A stretch of 64,000 nt of DNA from Actinomyces massiliensis 4401292 (GTDB lineage: Bacteria > Actinomycetota > Actinomycetes > Actinomycetales > Actinomycetaceae). Position 1 is the stretch's first letter, and the number at the start of each line of letters is the position of its first letter. A program made the position numbers and the translations under genes. Below are positions 23,283 through 32,346 of this stretch, one piece after another. The notes beneath the pieces are model-generated. The model made no database searches. It was given only the letters and a program-made list of their open reading frames with translations, and was not told the origin of the DNA. The DNA lies in NCBI RefSeq assembly GCF_000269805.1, contig NZ_JH711483.1, positions 564,081 to 628,080 of the forward strand. The letters are read 5' to 3'.

Positions 23283-25061
23283 GTGTCCCCTCTATCTGAG
23301 ACGAGCGTCGTATCGACGGGATTTGTCATTGGATTCGCCGCCGTCACCGTCCTTGCGCTGGCTGCGACGGTTCTCCTGCTGTGCTGGCTCCTGAGTCGTC
23401 AGCGCTCTGCGCATGAGGCCGGGGATATCACCGGGCATGCCGCTAAGCATGCGAAGAGCGCGTCCGCGGGCTCCGCCTTGCTCCGCCATCGTCTCCTGCT
23501 GGCGGCGCTGCCCGCGGTCCTGGCCTGTCAGCTTCTCGTGACTGGCCTGGCGACGGCGCGGATCAATACGACGCTGCGGTTCGCCAACACGCTCGGACAG
23601 GTCGTCGAGCTGGCGTCCGGCTCCGGCCATGCCTCGGGGCCGACCGAGCTCGCACCGGTCGCCGGCCCGCAGCCGACTGGTGATGCTGATGGCGCCGACA
23701 GCACCCCCACGAGCGCAGGATCGGAGATGCCGCCCACTCCCGATCCGGCCTATGTCGCTTCCCTGGAGGCGACGTCAGAAGGCGGGAACACCTTCAAGAC
23801 GACCTTCCACGGACCCGCCAGCGGCATCACGGACGAGGTCTGGTTCTGGACGCCGCGCGGGTATTCCGCCACGGATGGGAAGTCCTACAACGTTCTGACC
23901 CTTCTGCACGGCGTGCCCGGCACAGCTGACGGCATTGTCCCGGGACTGGACCTCGGCACTCAGCTGCAGGCCGCCATCGACGACGGGCGTCTGCCCCCGA
24001 CCATCGTCGCCGTGCCCTCGCTCAACGCTGATGCCGCCCAGCGCTCCTCGCCCGACTGCGCGGACATCATCGGGCGCGCCAAGGTGGGCACCTGGATCCA
24101 GGAGGACGTGCCGAGGATGATCCGGGCCACCTTCCCGGGAGTCCGTGAGGAACGCCAGGCATGGGCCCTGGGCGGGGTCTCCTCCGGCGGCTACTGCGCG
24201 GTGTGGACCACCATTGTGCGCTCGGACGTCTATGCGGCCGCGGGCTCCTTGTCCGGCTACGACGTCCCCGCTGAAGGTGGACTGGCCTCGCCCGAGCTCC
24301 GTGACGCCAATACCTTGAGCGCTCTGGTGGCGGGCCGCCAGCACCCGCCGATCAGCCTGTGGCTCCTGGGCGCGCAGGACGATCCACTGGCCGCCGGGAC
24401 GGTCACCGACCTGCCGGCCGCCGTCACCGGTGAGGACGCCGTTGAGGTGGTCAGGCCCCCTGAAGGTGGACACTCCTGGGCTCTGTGGAAGGAGCAGACC
24501 TCGGCGTTCCTCACCTGGTGGGCGCAGCGCCCGGATGTCAACCCGGATGGGGCCGTGCTACCGACTCCGTCTCCTACTCCGTCACCGACGCCGACTCTCG
24601 ATGCAGCAGTCTCCGACGTATCCGAAGAGGCGCCGGCCGCCGAGGCGCCCCCGGCTCCGGCTACGCAGGAGGGGAGTCTCGGACTGGCTGGCCGCCTGGT
24701 GCGGTCTTTCACCCAGATCCGGGGCACGGGTGTCATCACCATGGTCTTCCTGCTGACGCTCGCGGCGACTCTGGCGTGCCTGGTCGCCCCGGCCCGGGCG
24801 GCTGCGCGCGATGAAGCTGGGGACGGCGGGGACAGTGAGAACGACACCGGGGCGGCAGAGGCGAGCACCGGCCCCAGCACCTGGGTCGGTGCGGCTCGCG
24901 GCTGGGGAAGGATCGTGGTCCACGTGGCCGGCAGGACGCTGCTCCTGATCAGCGCGTGTGCTCTGGCCGCAATCCTGGTCGGTCTGATCGGCAACAGGAT
25001 CGGCGCCTTCTACCCGACCTGGGGGTTGGCCTGGGCGGACATCGGCCCGGCCCTGTGGTGA
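23283..25061 (+). CDS. Membrane-anchored esterase (alpha/beta hydrolase, PF00756-like)
   Basis: From the GTG start the protein has 592 aa. Two N-terminal transmembrane helices (~10-33 and ~72-92) are followed by an extracytoplasmic esterase domain with TFHGPASGITDEVWFWTPRGY, LTLLHGVPG and the nucleophile elbow GGVSSGGY, and a candidate His in PPEGGHSWALW. A Pro/Thr-rich linker leads to two C-terminal helices. This layout recalls the antigen-85/esterase-D family fixed in the membrane. Substrate unknown. The GTG at 23283 has GGAAGG 4 nt upstream; the longer reading frame from 23172 runs through the tRNA terminator and is rejected. Confidence 0.82.
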   Translation: MSPLSETSVVSTGFVIGFAAVTVLALAATVLLLCWLLSRQRSAHEAGDITGHAAKHAKSASAGSALLRHRLLLAALPAVLACQLLVTGLATARINTTLRFANTLGQVVELASGSGHASGPTELAPVAGPQPTGDADGADSTPTSAGSEMPPTPDPAYVASLEATSEGGNTFKTTFHGPASGITDEVWFWTPRGYSATDGKSYNVLTLLHGVPGTADGIVPGLDLGTQLQAAIDDGRLPPTIVAVPSLNADAAQRSSPDCADIIGRAKVGTWIQEDVPRMIRATFPGVREERQAWALGGVSSGGYCAVWTTIVRSDVYAAAGSLSGYDVPAEGGLASPELRDANTLSALVAGRQHPPISLWLLGAQDDPLAAGTVTDLPAAVTGEDAVEVVRPPEGGHSWALWKEQTSAFLTWWAQRPDVNPDGAVLPTPSPTPSPTPTLDAAVSDVSEEAPAAEAPPAPATQEGSLGLAGRLVRSFTQIRGTGVITMVFLLTLAATLACLVAPARAAARDEAGDGGDSENDTGAAEASTGPSTWVGAARGWGRIVVHVAGRTLLLISACALAAILVGLIGNRIGAFYPTWGLAWADIGPALW

Positions 25062-25076
25062 CAGGCGGTTGGTGGT

Positions 25077-25115
25077 GAGTTGTGCCCCGCCCCGATCCGG
25101 GGCGGGGCACAACTC
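25077..25115. terminator. Bidirectional terminator hairpin between convergent genes
   Basis: A perfect 17-bp stem (25077-25093 with 25099-25115; arms GAGTTGTGCCCCGCCCC and its complement) with loop GATCC. It lies between the esterase and CPBP protease 3' ends. There is no T-run. Confidence 0.8.
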
Positions 25116-25178
25116 GCTAGTTGGGAGCTGACAGCGGCTGAGGGCGCCGTTCAGCCGCCGGCTGGTCAGTGCGGCTTT

Positions 25179-26111
25179 TCAGTGGCCGTCCGGCAATGCG
25201 TAGGGTCCGCGTGCGGCGACCTCCGTCCAGCGCTGCTTGCTGATCCGGGAGGCCAGCAGCGCAGCGATGGTGCAGAAGGCCAGGCCGGTCGCGATCCACG
25301 TGAGCCGATTTTCTGGGAGGCCCACGCCCATGAAACCGATGAGCTTGTCGCCGAGGTGGGAGCCGCCGTGGATTCCGACGGCGGCCCAGGCGCTGCGCAT
25401 TCTCAACGCGAGGTAGGCGGCGGCCAGCGCGAATCCGAAAGGAGTGGCGAGGTAGAGGATGTGATCCAGGGCGTTCTGCTGGCCGCCGCTGGAGATCAGG
25501 TGCGGGATGGTGAAGACGATTGCCGAGATCCAGACGGCGCGCTTGGGGTGATCGGAGAGGCTCTGCAGGAGATAGCCGCGCATCACGGCCTCCTCTCCAA
25601 TGCCTTGGTAGATGTAGCAGAACACGATGATATGTACGACCATGAACCAAACCGGCAGTATGGCCGACCCACTCCACGCCTCCTCCGGGGCCCGGATTCC
25701 GATGCCGAGAAGGAGGAAGATTGCGGTGAGCCCGCCGATGACGGCGACAGAGATCCCGGTTCCGGCCAGCAGGCCGAGCAGCGCGCGGCGGTTAATGGTC
25801 AGGCCGGTGACGCGCATGGGTCGGCGGTCCACGTACCGGGTGAGCAGGAAGGTGAACAGGAGATACAAGGGAAGAGGAACTAACCAGACGAGAATTTCCG
25901 CCTCCATACGGAGCAGGGGATCACTCGAGTTGAGCGCTTCACTCAGCGGGGTGACGAAATACATCATTGCCAGGACGAACGGCATATGAGCGATGAATGC
26001 GACAAGCGCCAGGAGGGCGCGCGCCCAGCCTGGCAGACGAGGACGGTGCTGCTGCGGCTCGGTACTCTTCGGCTCGGGGTCTGGACGTCGTGTGGTGTGT
26101 GGTTGGGTCAT
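25179..26111 (-). CDS. CPBP (CAAX/Abi) intramembrane metalloprotease
   Basis: The 310-aa protein has about eight hydrophobic helices and the four CPBP motifs: EE and R in GIGEEAVMRGY (E173, E174, R178), H204 in TIPHLIS, and H249 in AVGIHGGSH. These residues form the glutamate/histidine active site of the Rce1-like family. Substrates are unknown; relatives process or protect against bacteriocin-like peptides. Start: TAGCGT lies exactly 6 nt before the ATG on the minus strand, indicating a leaderless mRNA. It is divergent from a two-component system. Confidence 0.9.
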   Translation of the reverse strand: MTQPHTTRRPDPEPKSTEPQQHRPRLPGWARALLALVAFIAHMPFVLAMMYFVTPLSEALNSSDPLLRMEAEILVWLVPLPLYLLFTFLLTRYVDRRPMRVTGLTINRRALLGLLAGTGISVAVIGGLTAIFLLLGIGIRAPEEAWSGSAILPVWFMVVHIIVFCYIYQGIGEEAVMRGYLLQSLSDHPKRAVWISAIVFTIPHLISSGGQQNALDHILYLATPFGFALAAAYLALRMRSAWAAVGIHGGSHLGDKLIGFMGVGLPENRLTWIATGLAFCTIAALLASRISKQRWTEVAARGPYALPDGH

Positions 26112-26117
26112 GTTTCG

Positions 26118-26123
26118 ACGCTA
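26118..26123 (-). promoter_or_regulatory. -10 element for leaderless CPBP protease mRNA
   Basis: TAGCGT (minus strand) followed by CGAAAC and the ATG at 26111. Divergent from the kinase promoter about 100 bp away. Confidence 0.6.
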
Positions 26124-26217
26124 TGAGCTCGCCCGAGGAGGTCTCGCGTGACCGAAGACAGGATTCCTGGCGCATATTCGTGACCCCGGTCACGGGACTG
26201 CCAAGTGCCGGCCGGTT

Positions 26218-26223
26218 TACGGT
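26218..26223 (+). promoter_or_regulatory. -10 element for leaderless sensor kinase mRNA
   Basis: TACGGT followed by GAGCGG (6 nt) and the ATG at 26230. The spacing is the same as for the divergent CPBP gene. Confidence 0.5.
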
Positions 26224-26229
26224 GAGCGG

Positions 26230-27529
26230 ATGAGCACCCAGCAGCAAGACGTCATTGGCCGGCCGGATCGGTCGAAGGATGCTTTGCCGACGGGTGCTGC
26301 TCTTCTACCCGTCCTGCAGATCCTCGCACTGATGTGCCTGACGCTCTTCTGGTGGTCGCTTGTCGAGTCCGTAGGAGTCTCGGAGTTCACCGGGGCCGAG
26401 ATGGCGGCTCTGTGCTACATCCTGGCCGTGACCGGCGTGATCGGCGCCGTGTGGACGCTACGACGACGGCTCGCGCCCGGTCGCGGACGCGCGGCCTGCT
26501 CGGTGGTCGTACTGCTTCTCCTGATCGGGCCGACCCTGCTGGGTAGGGTCAGCTTCTCCATGCCGGCTGTCATGCTGGCCACCGCGCTACTGGTCGTTGA
26601 CATCGGTGTGCGCACGAGCCTGGCCGGCGATGTGCTCGTATCCGCTGTGTGCCTGCCGTTACTGTCCCTGAGCCTCGGAAACTCATGGGCGGAGACCCTG
26701 CCCGATGTCCTCTCCATCATGACCCTCATGCTGGTGGGCACTGTTCTGGGAATGGTTCTGTCGAGGTACGACGCCGCCCTGGCCGCCCAACACCGTGCGA
26801 TCACCGAGCGCGACGCGGCCCTGGAGAACGTCCGTCGGGAGGCCGCGCTGGAGAAGGAGCTCATGCTTGCCCAGGAGCGTGCGCGGGCCGCGCACGAGCT
26901 GCACGACGGGCTGGGACACCGGCTGACGCAGATCGGGGATGAGCCTGGAGTTCGCGAGCCGTGTGCGTTCATACAATCCTGATAAGGCCTGGAACGAGGT
27001 GGCGGTGGCGGAGCGCACGAGCCGCGAGGCGGTCGGCGAGATGCGCACCTGGGTGCGGGCCCTGAGCCCTGTGCGCGCCGAGAACGGCCGGGGCGTCGCG
27101 GGCCTGGAGGCCGTTGCGGCGTCGTTCCGCGGGACGGGGCTGGAAGTGAGGGTCCGCGACGAGCTCGGCCCGTACGAGCTCGCCGAGGCCGCCGAGCTCC
27201 TCATGTACCGCACCGTGCAGGAGGGGCTGACCAACGCCCTCAGACACTCCCGGGCGCGCACGGTGGACATCCTGGCGGCTGCCAGCAGCGACGGCCTCCT
27301 CATCTCGGTGGCCAACGACATCCCCGCTGACCGCCGGCAGGCGGTTCCGCAGGCACTGGTGGGGGAGGATGACGGCGCTTCCGCCGGGTTCGGCGTCAGC
27401 GGCCTGTCCGAGCGCGCTGCCGAGATGGGAGGCAGAGTGACGGCTGGCAGGATCGGCGACTCCTTCCTGCTCACCCTGATGCTTCCGTATCGGCAGCTCG
27501 CGACCCCACTTCGTCCGGAGGCGTCATGA
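26230..27529 (+). pseudogene. NarL-type sensor histidine kinase split by a frameshift
   Basis: Two overlapping frames together make one kinase of about 430 aa. The first (26230-26982) has several transmembrane helices and the HisKA_3 box with phospho-acceptor H225 in AHELHDGLGH. It then shifts frame after LTQIG and stops. The second (26939-27529) starts MSLEFASRV and carries the rest of the dimerisation domain and the ATPase domain (EGLTNALRHS N-box, GFGVSGLSERA G-box). Deleting one G from GGGG at 26935-26938 restores a continuous reading ATC GGG ATG AGC. The response regulator that follows, overlapping by 4 nt, is intact. The cause could be an assembly error, a true mutation, or slippage at the G-tract. 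Confidence 0.85.
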
Positions 27530-28182
27530 ACGCTGCGATTCGGGTACTTGTGGTTGACGATCAGCAGCTCCTGCGTCGGGGACTGATGATGCTCTTCAGC
27601 ACTGTTAACGACATCGACGTGGCGGCCCAGGCCGCCCACGGAGCCGAGGCCCTGGCGGTGCTGCGCGCCGAGGAGGTCGACGTCGTCCTAGCGGACGCGA
27701 AGATGCCGGTGATGGACGGGATCGAGCTCGTGCGGCAGTGCTCCCGGGCGCACCCGGATCTGCCGGTCCTGGTGCTGACCACCTTCGACGATCCCGACGT
27801 CGTCCAAGGTGCAGTTGCAGCTGGGGCGGCCGGGTTCCTGCTGAAGGACACCTCGATCGAGTCCTTGGCCGAGGCGGTCCGCGCTGTGGCGGCGGGTGGC
27901 CTGGTCATTGACCCGCGTGTGGCTAGGCTCGCCCTTGCTGCACCGCAGGACAAGAAGACAGAGTCGTCCGCCGTACTGGCGATCCTGACCCCGACCGAGC
28001 GCGAGGTTGCGGCGCTGGTAGCCGAGGGGCTGACGAACCAGGAGATCGCCGCTCGCATGGTGCTCGCCGAGGGCACGGTCAAGAATCATGTCTCCGCCCT
28101 GCTGCGCAAGCTGCAGGCCACCGACCGCACCGTGCTGGCACTGACCCTGTACAAGGCCTTTCACGCTGACTCCGGCTCGTGA
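27526..28182 (+). CDS. NarL/LuxR-type response regulator
   Basis: This 218-aa regulator has an N-terminal receiver domain with the acidic pair D11/D12, phospho-acceptor D57 (VVLADAKMP), T85 and K107. The C-terminal LuxR-type helix-turn-helix is LTPTEREVAALVAEGLTNQE, continuing to GTVKNHVSALLRKL (~155-200). It is translationally coupled to the upstream kinase by a 4-nt overlap (ATGA). Because that kinase is frameshifted, phosphorylation may be lost or come from another donor. A target could be the divergent CPBP gene, which is inference. Confidence 0.93.
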   Translation: MNAAIRVLVVDDQQLLRRGLMMLFSTVNDIDVAAQAAHGAEALAVLRAEEVDVVLADAKMPVMDGIELVRQCSRAHPDLPVLVLTTFDDPDVVQGAVAAGAAGFLLKDTSIESLAEAVRAVAAGGLVIDPRVARLALAAPQDKKTESSAVLAILTPTEREVAALVAEGLTNQEIAARMVLAEGTVKNHVSALLRKLQATDRTVLALTLYKAFHADSGS

Positions 28183-28265
28183 AGGAGCGGCTACCGGTTC
28201 GCGCATTGATCGCGCGCCTGAGCCCGGACGCCGGCTCCGAGGGTGGCACGCCGCCTGCGATGCAT

Positions 28266-28294
28266 TGATGGGGAGCCCGGTGAGCTCCCCATCA
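28266..28294. terminator. Terminator hairpin between response regulator and csbD-like gene
   Basis: An 11-bp perfect stem (TGATGGGGAGC, 28266-28276, with GCTCCCCATCA, 28284-28294) and a 7-nt loop. It lies 11 bp past the stop of the minus-strand gene and could serve both convergent transcripts. Confidence 0.7.
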
Positions 28295-28304
28295 GCTGCA
28301 TCAG

Positions 28305-28493
28305 CTACTTGTCGTTCTTGAGGCGGTCCACGGCCCCCTCGACCACGCCCCTGGCGTCATCGACGGCGCTCTTGACCCTGCCCTCGGCCTGCTGAAGCCT
28401 GCCCTCGGTCTCGGTCTCCTTATCGTCCGTGACCTTCCCGGCGACCTCCTTGGCCTTGCCGGACAGTCTGTCGTAGGCCCCGTTGTCGTTCAT
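28305..28493 (-). CDS. CsbD-like stress protein
   Basis: A small 62-aa hydrophilic protein of the CsbD family, with YDRLSGKAKEVAGKVTDD and the repeat-like EGRLQQAEGRVKSA. The family is induced in general stress in many bacteria and its molecular function is not known. AAGGAAGG lies 7 nt before the ATG, so initiation is Shine-Dalgarno dependent. It stands alone, with its own terminator hairpin. Confidence 0.88.
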   Translation of the reverse strand: MNDNGAYDRLSGKAKEVAGKVTDDKETETEGRLQQAEGRVKSAVDDARGVVEGAVDRLKNDK

Positions 28494-28610
28494 AATGAAT
28501 CCTTCCTTTTGGGTGCTAAGAACATAACATTTTCCGTCTGGAATGGGTCTTGGTGTTGCCTGTGAGGCACCTATTACCGACGACTATTATCATGGTGCTG
28601 GGATCAATGA

Positions 28611-29633
28611 ATGAGTGGTCGCAAGGAAGGTGAGGTGCGCGTGCGCCCGGTGGTGATGAGTGATGTCGCCCGTGAGGCGGGCGTCTCTCAGCAAACGGTC
28701 TCGCGTGTCCTGCACGACCATCCCTCGGTGCGCCCCGAGACCCGTGCCCGTGTCAACGCCGCCATCGAGCGTCTCGGCTACCGGCCCAATCTTGCGGCGC
28801 GGTTGCTGGCGGCCGGTCGCAGTCGCACGGTGGGCGTGTTGCTCACCTCGCAGCTCAGTCATGGTACGGCGGCCATCTTCGCGGCGATTGCGGACTCCGC
28901 TCGGCAGGAGGGGTACCAGCTCGTCGTGGTCTCGGCCCGGGACGACTCCTCGGTCTCGGTCGCCATGGCTCTCGACGAGCTCGCCGGCTATAGGGTGGAG
29001 GTCTCCATCATTCTGGCGCGGCGCATCGCGGCCCTGGATGAGCTCGGGGCCAAGCCGGCGAGCAGGCCCCGGATTCTTGTGGCCGGTCAGGGCGGGATCG
29101 CAGGGGTGACCACGGTCGCCATCGATCAGACATCCGGTGCCATTGCCGCGACGGAGCACCTGTTGCGCACCGGGCGCAGACGACTGGTTCACGTTGCCGG
29201 AGACCTCAGCAATGTCGATGCTGTTGCTCGCCGTGACGCATTCGTGCGCACCTGCGCCGATGCCGGGGTGGAGGCCGTCGTCGTCGACTCAGGCGCCTGG
29301 TCGGCGGAGGCCGGGGCCCGTGCCGGGGCCGAGGCTCTGGGGGCCTCTCCCGATGGGGTGTTCGCGGCCAACGACGACTTGGCCCTGGGGGTGATGCGGG
29401 CGCTGCACGACGCCGGGTATCGCGTGCCCGATCATGTGGGCCTGATCGGTTTCGACGATGTGCCGTCCAGCCGCATGCTCGTTCCCTCGCTGACGACGGT
29501 GGTTCAGGACTTCCGCGCTCTGGGTCGCGCCGTCATGGCGCAGGTCGTCGCGGTGGCCGACGGCGAGGAGCCCGAGGATGTGCTGCTGCCGGCGCGGCTC
29601 GTCATCCGGGAGTCGACCCGGCCTGCGACCTGA
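28611..29633 (+). CDS. LacI-family regulator, probable L-fucose repressor
   Basis: The 340-aa protein has an N-terminal LacI helix-turn-helix (MSDVAREAGVSQQTVSRVL, ~16-34), the hinge helix (AARLLAAGRS) and a periplasmic-binding-protein-like effector domain ending in GLIGFDDVPSS. It is convergent with fucA and adjacent to the fuc genes, so L-fucose or L-fuculose-1-phosphate is the likely effector (inference). A LacI-type palindrome lies between fucA and fucI. The start is uncertain: in-frame GTG codons at 28635 and 28641 follow AAGGAAGG and may be the true ones. TATTAT at 28585-28590 is a possible -10. Confidence 0.9.
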   Translation: MSGRKEGEVRVRPVVMSDVAREAGVSQQTVSRVLHDHPSVRPETRARVNAAIERLGYRPNLAARLLAAGRSRTVGVLLTSQLSHGTAAIFAAIADSARQEGYQLVVVSARDDSSVSVAMALDELAGYRVEVSIILARRIAALDELGAKPASRPRILVAGQGGIAGVTTVAIDQTSGAIAATEHLLRTGRRRLVHVAGDLSNVDAVARRDAFVRTCADAGVEAVVVDSGAWSAEAGARAGAEALGASPDGVFAANDDLALGVMRALHDAGYRVPDHVGLIGFDDVPSSRMLVPSLTTVVQDFRALGRAVMAQVVAVADGEEPEDVLLPARLVIRESTRPAT

Positions 29634-29663
29634 TGCCGCTCCCGGTGCCTTTCGGCTGCAGCT

Positions 29664-30341
29664 CTAGTGAGCCGGGTGGGTGTCCTGGGCCTTGGGTGCC
29701 TTCTGGCCGTATGTCTTGATCTTGGAGATGACGGTGGCGATCTCGGAATCGTCGAGGATCTTCGGGGTTCCGGCGCTGAGCGTGCGCAGGTAGAGCTCGC
29801 ACACCCATTCCAGCTCCTGGACCAGAACGTAGGTCTCCGCCAGGGTGGGGCCGGCGACGACCGATCCGTGATTGCTCATGAGGGCGGCGGTGCGCCCCTG
29901 CAGCGCGCGCTCTACGTTGCGGGCGAGTTCGGGCGACCCGTACGTGGCGTAGTCGGCCACGCGCACATCGGGACCGCCGAACATGGAGATGTAGTAGTGC
30001 ACCGCCGGCAGGGCCTTGACGCCCTCCAGGCTGGCCACGGCGGTGGCGGCGTAGGAATGGGTGTGGATCACTGCCGGCAGGCCGGTCGTGCGCAGCGTCG
30101 TCAAGTGCAGATCCAGCTCACTGGCGGGCTTGAGCGGGCCCTCGACCTGCTCGCCCGATTCGTAGTCCACGACGGCCACGAGATCGGGGCGAAGATCCCT
30201 GTAGGGCAGGCCGCTCGGGGTGATGGCGACGAGGTCGCCCTCGCGAATGGACAGGTTCCCCGCGGTGCCGACGATGAGTCGATCGGGGGCGAGGCTCTGG
30301 CAGGCGGCTGTGATCTCGGTACGGGCGTGCTCCAGGAGCAT
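29664..30341 (-). CDS. fucA: L-fuculose-1-phosphate aldolase (class II aldolase)
   Basis: FucA splits L-fuculose-1-phosphate into dihydroxyacetone phosphate and L-lactaldehyde. The 225-aa product shows GTAGNLSIR, the Glu in SELDLH, the zinc ligands in HTHSY and the third His in SNHGSVV, all typical of the class II aldolase/adducin family. The ATG at 30341 was chosen because it gives the usual N-terminus (MLLEHARTEI) and has GGAGG 12 nt upstream; an ATG at 30389 has no ribosome binding site. It is divergent from fucI with the operator between them. Confidence 0.9.
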   Translation of the reverse strand: MLLEHARTEITAACQSLAPDRLIVGTAGNLSIREGDLVAITPSGLPYRDLRPDLVAVVDYESGEQVEGPLKPASELDLHLTTLRTTGLPAVIHTHSYAATAVASLEGVKALPAVHYYISMFGGPDVRVADYATYGSPELARNVERALQGRTAALMSNHGSVVAGPTLAETYVLVQELEWVCELYLRTLSAGTPKILDDSEIATVISKIKTYGQKAPKAQDTHPAH

Positions 30342-30412
30342 GGGTCTCTCTTTCCTCCGGGCGGCGTCTCGGCGCGCCTCTTTGCGCATGACGTGACGCG
30401 AGCAGTCTGGTT

Positions 30413-30432
30413 TGAGAGCGCTCTCATGTCAA
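30413..30432. promoter_or_regulatory. LacI-type operator and fucA -35 element
   Basis: TGAGAGCGCTCTCA (30413-30426) is a perfect 14-bp palindrome with the central CG typical of LacI-family operators. On the minus strand a consensus TTGACA (30432-30427) directly abuts it, and CAGACT follows 17 nt later as a possible -10 for fucA. The operator therefore fills the fucA promoter spacer, where a bound repressor would exclude RNA polymerase. Confidence 0.78.
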
Positions 30433-30548
30433 GACCATTGATTTTCAAAAAGCATCTTGACGGCTAAGAGAGGTGGTGCCAGGATCAATGTGTGCGCTCA
30501 CATCAGTGAGGCGCTGGTCACCGACGCCCAGCAAGAGAGGTACTCACC

Positions 30549-32336
30549 GTGTCTAACCACGTGTCTGCTCACAGTTATCCCGCCATCGGGATCCGCCCGC
30601 TCATCGACGGCCGCCGCCACGGTGTCCGCGAATCCCTTGAGGACAAGACCACGCAACTGGCCAAGGATGTGGCCGAGCTGATCTCCTCGTCCCTGAACTA
30701 CCCCGACGGCTCACCGGTCAGGTGCGTCATCGCCGAGACCAACATCGGCGGTGTCAGTGAGGCCGTCGCCTGCAAGGAGCAGTTCCGCACCGAGAACGTC
30801 GGTGCTGAGCTCACCGTAACGGCCTCCTGGAACTACATCACCGAGGTCCTCGACCTCGATCCCTCCATCCCGCACGCCATCTGGGGCTTCAACGGCACCG
30901 AGCGCCCCGGGGCCGTGACCCTGGCCGCGGCCGCCGCCGCCTACAACCAGCTCGGGATCCCCTGCTTCGGCATCTACGGGCACGACGTCCAGGATGCCGG
31001 CGACTCCGGCCTGACCGACGACGTCGTCGAGGACATCCTGCGCTTCGCCCGTGCGGCCCTCGGGGTCTCCCTCATCAAGGGCAAGAGCTACCTCGCCATG
31101 GGCACGGTCTCCATGGGGATCGCCGGGTGCCGGCCCCCGGAGCAGTTCCTGGCCGACTACCTGGGCATGCGCACCGAGTACATCGACATGATCGAGATCG
31201 ACCGTCGCATTGAGAACGGCATCTACGACACCGCCGAGTACGACAAGGCCATCTCCTGGGCGCGCGAGCACCTGACCATCGGCGAGAACCGCAACCTGCC
31301 GGCCAACACCCGCACCCAGGAGGAGTACGACCGTCAGTTCGAGTACTCCATCAAGATGGTCCTCGTCGCCCGCGACCTCATGGAGGGCAACCCGCGCCTG
31401 GCCGAGCTCGGCTTCGTCGAGGAGGCCGGCGGCCACAACGCCATCGCCGCGGGCTTCCAGGGCCAGCGCCAGTGGACGGACTACAAGCCCAACGGTGACA
31501 TCATGGAGACCCTCCTGAACACCACCTTCGACTGGAACGGCAAGCGCCAGGAGGTCGTCTTCGCCACCGAGGGAGACGCCTGCAACGGATTGGCGATGCT
31601 GTTCAACTCCGTCCTGACCAACCGCCCCCAGCTCTTCAGCGACGTGCGCACCTACTGGAGCCCCGACGCCGTCAAGCGCGTCACCGGCTACGAGCTGGAG
31701 GGCGTGGCCGCCGAGGGCTTCATCGACCTGCGCAACTCCGGCGCCACCACCCTCAACGCCACCGGCCAGGAGAAGGACGCCGAGGGCAACCCGGTCATCA
31801 AGCCCTGGTGGGAGATCACCGAGGAGGAGATCGCGGCCGACCTGAAGGCCACCACCTTCCACGCCGCCAACGCCGAGTACTTCCCCGGCGGTGGATTCTC
31901 CACCCACTTCGTCACCGCCGGGGGCATGCCGGTAACGGCCTCACGGCTCAACTTCGTCGCGGGCCTCGGGCCGGCGCTGCAGATCTCGGAGGGCTGGACC
32001 ATCGAGCTGCCCGATGAGGTGCGCGACATCATCGAGGGCCGTACCGACCCGCTGTGGCCCACGACCTTCTTCGTGCCGCGGCTGACCGGCAAGGGCGCCC
32101 ACGCCTCGGTCTACGACTGGATGGCCAACTGGGGAGCCAACCACACGGCCACCGGCTACGGGCACTTCGGGGCCGACCTCATCACGCTGGCCTCCATGCT
32201 GCGCATCCCGGTCTACATGCACAACGTGCCCACCGAGCGGATCATGCGCCCCAAGGCGTGGATCCCCTTCGGCACGGCGGACCTGGAGAGCGCCGACTTC
32301 CGCGCCTGCTCCACCTTCGGCCCGATCTACCGGTAA
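30549..32336 (+). CDS. fucI: L-fucose isomerase
   Basis: FucI converts L-fucose to L-fuculose using a divalent metal, the first cytoplasmic step of the pathway. The 595-aa length equals that of characterised enzymes (~590). Conserved sequences include IGIRPLIDGRRHGVRESLE at the N-terminus, MGTVSMGIAGCRPPEQ, the active-site region FATEGDACNGLAMLF (E and D metal ligands) and the C-terminal GANHTATGYGHFGADL. The GTG start has GAGAGG 8 nt upstream. fucK follows after 10 bp. Confidence 0.97.
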   Translation: MSNHVSAHSYPAIGIRPLIDGRRHGVRESLEDKTTQLAKDVAELISSSLNYPDGSPVRCVIAETNIGGVSEAVACKEQFRTENVGAELTVTASWNYITEVLDLDPSIPHAIWGFNGTERPGAVTLAAAAAAYNQLGIPCFGIYGHDVQDAGDSGLTDDVVEDILRFARAALGVSLIKGKSYLAMGTVSMGIAGCRPPEQFLADYLGMRTEYIDMIEIDRRIENGIYDTAEYDKAISWAREHLTIGENRNLPANTRTQEEYDRQFEYSIKMVLVARDLMEGNPRLAELGFVEEAGGHNAIAAGFQGQRQWTDYKPNGDIMETLLNTTFDWNGKRQEVVFATEGDACNGLAMLFNSVLTNRPQLFSDVRTYWSPDAVKRVTGYELEGVAAEGFIDLRNSGATTLNATGQEKDAEGNPVIKPWWEITEEEIAADLKATTFHAANAEYFPGGGFSTHFVTAGGMPVTASRLNFVAGLGPALQISEGWTIELPDEVRDIIEGRTDPLWPTTFFVPRLTGKGAHASVYDWMANWGANHTATGYGHFGADLITLASMLRIPVYMHNVPTERIMRPKAWIPFGTADLESADFRACSTFGPIYR

Positions 32337-32346
32337 GGGGACGACC

